A stretch of 64,000 nucleotides of DNA from assembly GCF_040954645.1 (NCBI RefSeq), contig NC_092808.1, positions 86,435,389 to 86,499,388 on the forward strand, written 5' to 3'. Shown here one piece after another: positions 56,010 to 64,000 of the stretch (within the stretch, counting starts at the first letter, position 1; each line of letters opens with the position of its first letter). Under the pieces are notes generated by a model. It saw only the letters and a list, made by a program, of their open reading frames with translations, was not told where the DNA came from and made no database searches. Position numbers and translations under genes: made by a program. Source of the DNA: Diabrotica undecimpunctata. Its lineage: Eukaryota; Arthropoda; Insecta; Coleoptera; Chrysomelidae.

Positions 56010-57120
56010 TACATAGACAATTTAACAGAAAACAAAAATGATACAGCTAAACAAAATTAAACTCCATACATACATAGAAGTTCATAATTCTAATTCTTTT
56101 GTAATCAATAAAAACATTTACAAATGATCAAAGTATTAATTATTGGTATTTAATTTCTATTACTGCTTTAACCTAACAAATTGTTTAAATATGACAATTA
56201 ACTTAAATAAATAATATTAAATTTTAATCAGTTATAAATTAATGTTAATATTATTTTTCGTAAAAATAATATATGTATTTACCTCAATACAAAATTATTT
56301 TTATAAATATCTAGCATTCGTGGACAAATTATAGTTTTTTAAGTCGCTTATAATAGATATTATTCACACGAGTTATTTAAGCCACTCCCCTACGGGTCGT
56401 GTCGCAAACTTCACGTTTATTAATAATAATTACAAGCTGATTAAATATTATACTATTATTACAGGGAACAAAGTCATGAGAAATTTCATTAAAAGTGATA
56501 TTTTGTTACCTGTCAACAGCTATAATATATCACACATTTTTCCCATCATAGAAAAAGAAATTAATAAAATTAATAATTGTATGGTTTTTTCACGTCATTT
56601 TATTTGAGCACCCGCATGTGGTCCTATGGTATAGCCGCTACTGATACTTACACGACTTTACTACCATAAAACGTCGTATAAATTTATTTCAATGTCTCAT
56701 AATTTGTTTTCAGTCGTTGGTTTCCAAACTATTAACTAATATAACTGCTGTATTATAGTTATGTGTGGCAGTGTTAGTTACATTGCCTATTATACGGTTG
56801 AAAAACATCGTTTATAGGTCAAGTGAAAATATCTGGCAATTGCAGGAATGAGTTTTGAACTAATAATTACCCTATAAATAAGTTGGTTATTATAACCCCA
56901 TTTAGTTTGTAATTTAACAATTAACAATAGTATATTATTTAAGGTAATATTTTAAAAGTAATTTAGTTAGGACTTAAAATGGGAAAATTCTGAGAGTTGG
57001 CTGTATACCATAGTAGCTAAAAAAATTTACAATAAAGTAAAAATTTTTATTCTTATTGGTATATTAAAATTAAAAAACCAAATGGATTATAATTATTTAT
57101 GGCAAACGTTGTCGGTCTTA
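56010..57120. other. A+T-rich stretch without recognised gene
   Basis: Nothing recognised on either strand. Confidence 0.5.
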
Positions 57121-57245
57121 TTAAACCATCTTCTTCTTCTTGTAGTTCCTATCCGTTTAGGATGTTGACGACCATCGTGACAATCTGCATTTTGCAAACT
57201 GCGACTCTGAAAAGATTTGTGGTTATTGTGTTAAACCACGTACGT
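57121..57245 (-). mobile_element. LINE 3' end fragment
   Basis: The minus strand reads NLFRVAVCKMQIVTMVVNIL then NG, the last residues of the tail seen at 3.7 and 24.4 kb, followed by the same noncoding end. Confidence 0.65.
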
Positions 57246-57249
57246 AAAT

Positions 57250-57880
57250 TTTTCAGTCATGAAATCTGGTGAAATTTATAATGAGATATCTGTAACAAAA
57301 GCCGAAAATGTAGCAGTTTACAAAGCAATTAAAGTTTTAATATCTAAATGCATCAAGAAGGCTGTTGTCTTCTCTGATATTCTAAATGCTACAGCTTCAA
57401 TAAAAAATCTTATAATCTCAGCTTGTGATGACTCAATCTCTCTCAAAACAAAAAATCTCATCTCATCAGCAATTAAGAAGAGTTTTGACATTTTAATCTC
57501 ATGGATTCCATGAGATTCCTAATATTCCCTTAGATATGTTATTAGATTGCCAAGATATTCTATTCTCCACAAAGGAAAAAATTATTGATAAATTTAAAAT
57601 CAATTGGGGAACAATACTGCAGAAGAAAAACTACCAATATACGAGAATCCAAATCTCTTTTTCCTTTAAGGCATGGTTCTCAACCCTAACATTTACAAAC
57701 AGAAGACATATCACCACAATCACCAGAATGAGAACACGTCATTGCTTAACTAAACAACATCTTTTTAAAATTAAAATAATAGTCAGTCCGGCATGTAAAT
57801 GCGGAGCAGTGGAGGATTTAAATCACATTTTATTTGACTGTCCCAATAATGTTATTCCTAACATGAAATTATATTAAATT
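57250..57880 (+). pseudogene. RNase H and C-terminal domain of an I/jockey-type LINE
   Basis: ORF 57259-57513 has ENVAVYKAIKVLI, KKAVVFSDILNATASIKNL (RNase H SDS block) and ends FDILISWIP, where such proteins read WIPSH. ORF 57536-57877 continues with an Arg-rich region and the terminal zinc-binding motif CKCGAVEDLNHILFDCPN. One frameshift/stop lies between. No RT remains. Confidence 0.7.
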
Positions 57881-58363
57881 TTTATTTCAATGGAATTCCA
57901 AACACCAATCTCAATAGATACAATCTTAATATCCCCTAATGAAAAGTCAGTCAGTGAAACCTTACAGTTTCTTGACTATAATAAAACTAATTTGTAATTT
58001 ATGATGCTCAACTTTAATTCAATGTTTTTGCCTTTTAGTTTCTCCTATGTGGCGTCCTGTTTATTGTGTAATATGTAACCCTTTCATTACCATTTGTTTA
58101 CAATATGTGTTTATAACTACCTCTACCTAACTTCAAATTTAAAAATTTAGAAAAAACTACTACCACCTTACGCAAATTTCAGCGGCCCTGATATGGTTTA
58201 GAACCAGCTTACATCACGGTCGCTAACAAATAGTGCGGGCGAATCGCCTCGCAGCGAAGCCATACAAAAACAGAAGAAGAAGAAAACCGTCATCGTTGCA
58301 TACTTAAGAAATTCAAAAATATTGTTTATCGAAAAACAATAGATTTGTTTAACTATTTTTTTC

Positions 58364-58368
<5 letters not shown>
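57881..58368. other. Noncoding stretch
   Basis: Probably the 3' tail of the preceding LINE, then unassigned sequence. Confidence 0.4.

Positions 58369-58443
<75 letters not shown>
58369..58443. repeat. (TA)n microsatellite
   Basis: About 37 TA units. Confidence 0.95.
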
Positions 58444-58448
<5 letters not shown>

Positions 58449-58531
58449 TTTTAAAGTAATTTTTTTTCGTCATTTTCTGTTATTTTTTTAGACGTACTTC
58501 TAAGACGGTAAGAAGTATGCAGGTTTAGTTA

Positions 58532-58534
<3 letters not shown>

Positions 58535-58578
<44 letters not shown>
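58535..58578. repeat. (TA)n microsatellite
   Basis: About 22 TA units, ending at the pogo element; supplies its TA duplication. Confidence 0.95.
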
Positions 58579-58581
<3 letters not shown>

Positions 58582-61164
58582 GAAAGTAGCCTAATTTCGG
58601 ATAGTGTCTTAATTTCGGATCTAAAAAAGTTTCTTTATTTGCGAACAGAAACCTATACGTATGTCACGCTGAATACCACAGAGAACATTATCTTAAATTG
58701 TTTAGGTAGTAGAGCTGCTCCCCGTTAGATGGCAGTGCCGAAACCACCAAACGTTATTGTGCAGTTTTTTTTCGGTCGTATTTCAAAGCCTATTTTTTCG
58801 TGTTTTTATTCCTGTTTGAAGTTTGATCTTTTGGCAGGGGTAAGCTAGAAACCTGTTTTATTTGATTTTGCTACTAATTTAAAGTAGATTTTAATCACAT
58901 ATAAATTAGAGAGCCCTAACCTTAAAAATAAAAAATTCCTAATTTCGGATAGTACAAGTCCCATAATTTCGGATATCCTAAATTAGGAACCTTAAATTGA
59001 TGATCATGTTAGCATAAAAACTTTTGTTTCTTTTCAGAAGAAAATGCCAAAAACAAGTAAAAAACATAAACAATGGGATCCAGACCGAATGATACGTGCT
59101 ATCCGTGCCGTCAGGGGAAAGGAAATGGGGTATCTTAAAGCCTCGAAGTTATTTGCTGTTCCGAAATCAACTCTGGAAGATTATGTTAAGCAAGAAAATA
59201 AAACTCCGGAGCAGTTGGTTGCTGTTAAAATTGGAAGAAGACCAGTACTTTCTGCAGAAATGGAAGCAGATTTAGTCTCGTATTGCCTAGAAATGGACCG
59301 GCGATTTTACGGAATTGGGACCGCTGATATCAAGAGACTTGCATATCAAATAGCTTTACGAAATGGTCTTCGTCATCCATTTGCCCATGCCGAATCTGCC
59401 GGTAAAAAATGGTTAAGGGGATTTATGAGGCGAAACGCAGTTTTGTCCCTTAGAAAACCACAAGGAATCTCGAAAGCCCGAATTAAGGGATTTACCCCAG
59501 AAAATGTCAGCAGATTCTATGATCTTTTAGAAACGTCAATGGAAAAAGTTAACTTCAACCCCGCAAGAGTTTATAACGTTGATGAAAGCGGCATAACAAC
59601 GGTTCAGTCCAAGAATACTCGTGTTATAACATTAAAAGGAAAAAAACAGGTTGGATCTGTTACCGCGACTGAAAGAGGCGCATTAGTTACTGTTGTATTT
59701 TGTATGAATGCTGCTGGTGGGTTTGTCCCTCCATTATTCGTGTTTCCAAGAAAGAACATGAAAGTGGAATTATTAGATGGATCGCCGCCTGGCTCTATTG
59801 CAGCTTGCCATCCATCAGGTTGGATTCAGCAGCACATTTTTTCCCAATGGCTACAGCATTTCGTAGCTCACGTGAAACCATCCCGTGAAGACCCAGTGCT
59901 GCTTATTCTTGATGGTCACTACAGCCACACAAGAAATATAGATGTGATAGAAGCAGGACGTGCAAATTTCGTTACAATTTTGTGTATCCCGCCGCACAGT
60001 TCACACAAACTACAACCTCTAGATTTGTCTTTTATGTCACCATTTAAAACATATTATTCGCAACAAATTGAGATGTGGTTAAGGCAAAATCCTGGACGCA
60101 CCATAAACTCGTATCAAATTTGTAAGCTTATGTGCCCGGCATATTTGAAAAGTGCTACTGCAGAAATTTCCTCGAATGGTTTTCGCAAATCTGGAATATA
60201 TCCTTTTAATAAAAATAACTTTTTTGATCACGATTTTATAATGGAGAGACAAAGAGAAAGAACACCACCACCCATAAATCAAAATCATGGGGAAGTATTA
60301 CCAACAAGAGGTCAGTCAAGACCAGAACCACAAAGCATTATCGAAAGAACACCTCCAAAACATAACTTAACAAATAAATCATCCAATGGAAATGCAACTG
60401 AAACTACGGCAACTATGATAAGAGCTGAGGATATTAGTCCACTGCTTTCTTGCAGTTATACCTCACAAACAAACAAACAAAAAAATCCTCGAAAAGGTTC
60501 TAGTTGGATAATAACTAGTACACCTTATAAAGATGAACTTGAACGAAGTGTAGCCGAACAAGAAAGAAAAAAGTCTTTGAAAGAAAAGAAACCAAAAATA
60601 AGCAACGAATTAAATCAAGTCAACAGAAAAAAAAACTCGAGTTTTTTTCGAGTCGAATCGAGTAGTAGTGACACTTCACATCCTGGTGATGACCTTATTT
60701 TGGATGATGATTCTGATATGGATGTAGACGATGAAGATGGAGACACAGAATGTATGTTTTGTGACAGTTTATATTCCGAAGATACACACGGTGAGAAGTG
60801 GATAAGGTGTATAAAGTGCTTCAAGTGGTGTCATGAGATGTGCGCCAATGCTGATAAGAAGAAAACCTATATTTACGACTTTTGTCAAGATGTGTAACTA
60901 TTCTTATGATGAACAAAATGGTGTCTTAATTTCGGATAGGGTATCCGAAATTAGGAGCCCTAAAATTTTTGACATACAAAAGCACTAATTTTATTGAACA
61001 ATATTTTTTGTAAAAAAGATTTTCAATAAATTGTCTATGATAATAAAATTAGTTTCTATATTACTCTGCAAGTACTCTTGAGTAGATAAAAGTTTAAAAT
61101 GTGTTATTAGGTGAAAAATATGACACTAATTGTAAATGGTATCCGAAATTAGGCTACTTTCCCT
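58579..61164 (+). mobile_element. pogo-type DNA transposon, structurally complete
   Basis: Ends: GAGGAAAGTAGCCTAATTTC (58579) and, inverted, AGGGAAAGTAGCCTAATTTC (from 61164 on the minus strand), flanked by TA. The inner word CTAATTTCGGATA occurs at both tips and again inside each end: 58591, 58609, 58939, 58963, 60925 (forward) and 58974, 60942, 61140 (reverse). One intact transposase gene fills the centre. The TA duplication and gene type fit the pogo group of the Tc1/mariner superfamily. It may be active or recently active. Confidence 0.88.
59044..60897 (+). CDS. pogo-type transposase with C-terminal PHD-like finger, 617 codons
   Basis: The N-terminal psq-type helix-turn-helix (residues 11-55: WDPDRMIRAIRAVRGKEMGY, SKLFAVPKSTLEDYVKQ) should bind the element ends. 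A second DNA-binding HTH domain spans about 65-140 (GRRPVLSAEMEADLV to WLRGFMRRN). The catalytic core is VYNVDESGI (Asp180), LLILDGHYSH (Asp290) and HKLQPLDLSF (Asp327), a DD36D-like triad that cuts and joins DNA. A low-complexity linker follows (400-560), then an acidic stretch and a Cys/His finger from Cys570 (CMFC...WIRCIKCFKWCHEMC), like the PHD-type zinc fingers of some insect pogo and piggyBac transposases. The ATG at 59044 is preceded by a stop-rich region and fits the HTH position. No stops or shifts. A host-domesticated copy is unlikely because both transposon ends are intact. Confidence 0.9.
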   Translation: MPKTSKKHKQWDPDRMIRAIRAVRGKEMGYLKASKLFAVPKSTLEDYVKQENKTPEQLVAVKIGRRPVLSAEMEADLVSYCLEMDRRFYGIGTADIKRLAYQIALRNGLRHPFAHAESAGKKWLRGFMRRNAVLSLRKPQGISKARIKGFTPENVSRFYDLLETSMEKVNFNPARVYNVDESGITTVQSKNTRVITLKGKKQVGSVTATERGALVTVVFCMNAAGGFVPPLFVFPRKNMKVELLDGSPPGSIAACHPSGWIQQHIFSQWLQHFVAHVKPSREDPVLLILDGHYSHTRNIDVIEAGRANFVTILCIPPHSSHKLQPLDLSFMSPFKTYYSQQIEMWLRQNPGRTINSYQICKLMCPAYLKSATAEISSNGFRKSGIYPFNKNNFFDHDFIMERQRERTPPPINQNHGEVLPTRGQSRPEPQSIIERTPPKHNLTNKSSNGNATETTATMIRAEDISPLLSCSYTSQTNKQKNPRKGSSWIITSTPYKDELERSVAEQERKKSLKEKKPKISNELNQVNRKKNSSFFRVESSSSDTSHPGDDLILDDDSDMDVDDEDGDTECMFCDSLYSEDTHGEKWIRCIKCFKWCHEMCANADKKKTYIYDFCQDV

Positions 61165-61166
61165 TA

Positions 61167-62035
61167 TATAGTAAACTCTTAAATATTGGGGAAATCTGCA
61201 AGAAATACTCTAATGTGTATCAATTGTTTCGCCGAACGTTGTCCATTAATGTTAAGAGTGACATCAAGAATCTAAGCGATATATACCACCTGTTACTTAA
61301 ATCAGATACCAAGAACAATACTATATCACAGATTACTAACTTGACTGATATATCCATTAACAACTAACATACCTTTATAATTAATTTTCATTAACAAAAA
61401 ATATATAACATTCACTTGCTTTTCTTAGATACGTCTCAATAAGATTCAATAATACATGAACAATATAATATAATTAAATAAAGAAAATCAAAATAATAGT
61501 TCCCTTTACTGGGATTTAAATTCATTCGTTTTTTACCAATGAACCTTAACGACATAAAGATTCATACCAACTATAATGAAGTTGTCAGCGCTTGCGTTCT
61601 GGCTTAAACAGAACCTCACTTTTAACTATCTAAAAATCAAAAATTTAGTTATTGCCGACATTTCAAAGAATTACCTCCTTTTAAATGTAGTTGCATTGGG
61701 TTTTTCGATTAACCTTGGGTAAGCCTTTACGTGTCAAGTTCGAAGCTACCATACATTTCAATTCTTATAAAAAAACTTTTTTTGCACATAGTAACAAAAA
61801 ACACCACTATGTTACTAGCAAAGTTTTTTAATATTCTAACTCTACAATTCTAAGTTACGGTAAGATCAATAATGTTTTAATAGATAATATATGGTAGCTA
61901 ATTATAATTTATTCTCTTTCAGCACTGAAGAAGCCAAATTAATTCTCTTTGGCGAAAACGTTCGGCGAAACAATTGATACACATTAGAGTATTTCTTGCA
62001 GATTTCCCCAATATTTAAGAGTTTACTATTTAACT
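61167..62035. mobile_element. Inverted-repeat element with ~77-bp arms
   Basis: The first 77 bases (TAGTAAACTCTTAAATATTGG...) recur inverted at about 61957-62035 with very few differences. The ORF at 61101-61367 crosses the left arm and is not recognised. It starts within 3 bases of the pogo element's right end, so the pogo probably landed at its edge. Non-autonomous; family unknown. Confidence 0.65.
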
Positions 62036-62058
62036 AATCTGCAAAGATTAAATTTCTT

Positions 62059-63559
<1,501 letters not shown>

Positions 63560-63588
63560 GTTCGGATAAGTTTCCGCGGTCAGATAAA

Positions 63589-63821
63589 TGAAAATTACTG
63601 AGTTCTCGGGAAGAACCGCGTTGAGAATTTAAAACTCGACGTTTCGGCACCCATTTTGGAGCCATTATCAAGAGGGATACGGTTCGGTTCGAGTTCGGGG
63701 TCTCAATCTGCCTACTCCCCTCACTCGAGACGTACCAGTATCGTGTTCTATATTGCAAGAACTGTCTCTCGGCACTGAGGTCTCAATCTGCCTACTAGCC
63801 AGTGTCGAGTGACTCAGTAAT

Positions 63822-63827
<6 letters not shown>
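63589..63827. repeat. Short inverted-repeat element between (TA)n runs
   Basis: ATGAAAATTACTGAGT (63589-63604) faces ACTCAGTAATTTTCAT (63812-63827). Inside, GGTCTCAATCTGCCTACT occurs directly at about 63699 and 63778. A block GACGTTTCGGCACCC...GAGCCATTATCAAGAG (63642-63673) is of a type often seen in insect repeats. No coding content. Confidence 0.55.

Positions 63828-63862
<35 letters not shown>
63826..63862. repeat. (TA)n microsatellite
   Basis: About 18 TA units. Confidence 0.9.
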
Positions 63863-63863
<1 letters not shown>

Positions 63864-64000
63864 CATTATATGTTATATATGCTTATATATTATATAAGCA
63901 TTTTTCAAAACTGTATTAATGTACAAATAACTATTTAATTACAATGTGATATTATGTAATTGATCATTTGTAGACCAATTAAATCGAAAATAAAAATGTA

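Noticed and set aside
61500..61570. tRNA-like or SINE-like block
   Set aside because: A weak box B-like word is seen, but acceptor and anticodon stems cannot be formed.

Overview
The window looks like a repeat-dominated stretch of an insect nuclear genome, probably from a species with a large, transposon-rich genome such as a beetle. The evidence is an A+T-rich base composition, long (TA)n runs, an env-bearing errantivirus-like element, Penelope-like elements, piggyBac, pogo, mariner-like and Crypton-like remnants, and jockey-, R1- and RTE-like LINEs. I found no host gene, rRNA, tRNA or CRISPR array I could defend. Nearly everything recognisable is mobile DNA of different ages, often nested.

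Layout. 1-700: a reverse-oriented LTR cut by the window edge, with five small hairpins that share one loop sequence. 2.1-5.4 kb: a broken Crypton-like tyrosine recombinase gene between two copies of a 197-bp palindrome-bearing repeat, next to LINE tails. 5.7-7.7 kb: a decayed copy of a DDE-like protein family with repeated upstream motifs. 8.7-10.1 kb: a fold-back element. 10.2-17.5 kb: a minus-strand errantivirus-like provirus with gag, pol, a truncated env and nearly identical LTRs, inserted in a (TA)n run. 17.6-21.5 kb: a jockey-like LINE split by three younger insertions (a 500-bp inverted-repeat element with TAA duplication, a hammerhead-bearing element with a 12-bp duplication, and a solo LTR with GTAC duplication). 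21.5-22.9 kb: a better-preserved member of the DDE-like family. 24.4-26.5 kb: a 5'-truncated LINE with a long intact reverse transcriptase ORF. 27.8 kb: a perfect 54-bp inverted repeat. 29-30.4 kb: a piggyBac transposase pseudogene. 31.9-39.4 kb: a Ty3/Gypsy element with 494/498-bp LTRs inserted into a Penelope-like remnant. 41.1-44.9 kb: a third, end-truncated Gypsy element. 45-47.9 kb: another Penelope-like RT fragment, a LINE tail, and a tandem 356-bp array ending in an inverted piece. 49.9-51 kb: an inverted-repeat DNA transposon. 51.2-53.3 kb: an R1-like LINE. 54.6-57.9 kb: small transposase, LINE and recombinase fragments. 58.6-61.2 kb: a structurally complete pogo-type transposon with an intact 617-codon transposase carrying a PHD-like finger. 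62.2-63.5 kb: a mariner-like element inserted in (TA)n.

The most interesting system is the 356-bp family. Its copies carry a motif resembling a type I hammerhead ribozyme (core CUGAUGA and GAAA, a palindromic stem III, a complementary stem I). The three insertions have 10-12-bp target duplications and the same outer ends, and their sizes are 623, 43 and 1534 bp. This matches the retrozyme class of small circular-RNA retroelements thought to be moved by Penelope-like elements, and Penelope-like RT fragments are present in the window. Other candidates worth attention are the shared-loop hairpin array in the first LTR, the flipped palindrome centres beside the Crypton-like gene, and the DDE-like family at 6.2 and 21.5 kb.
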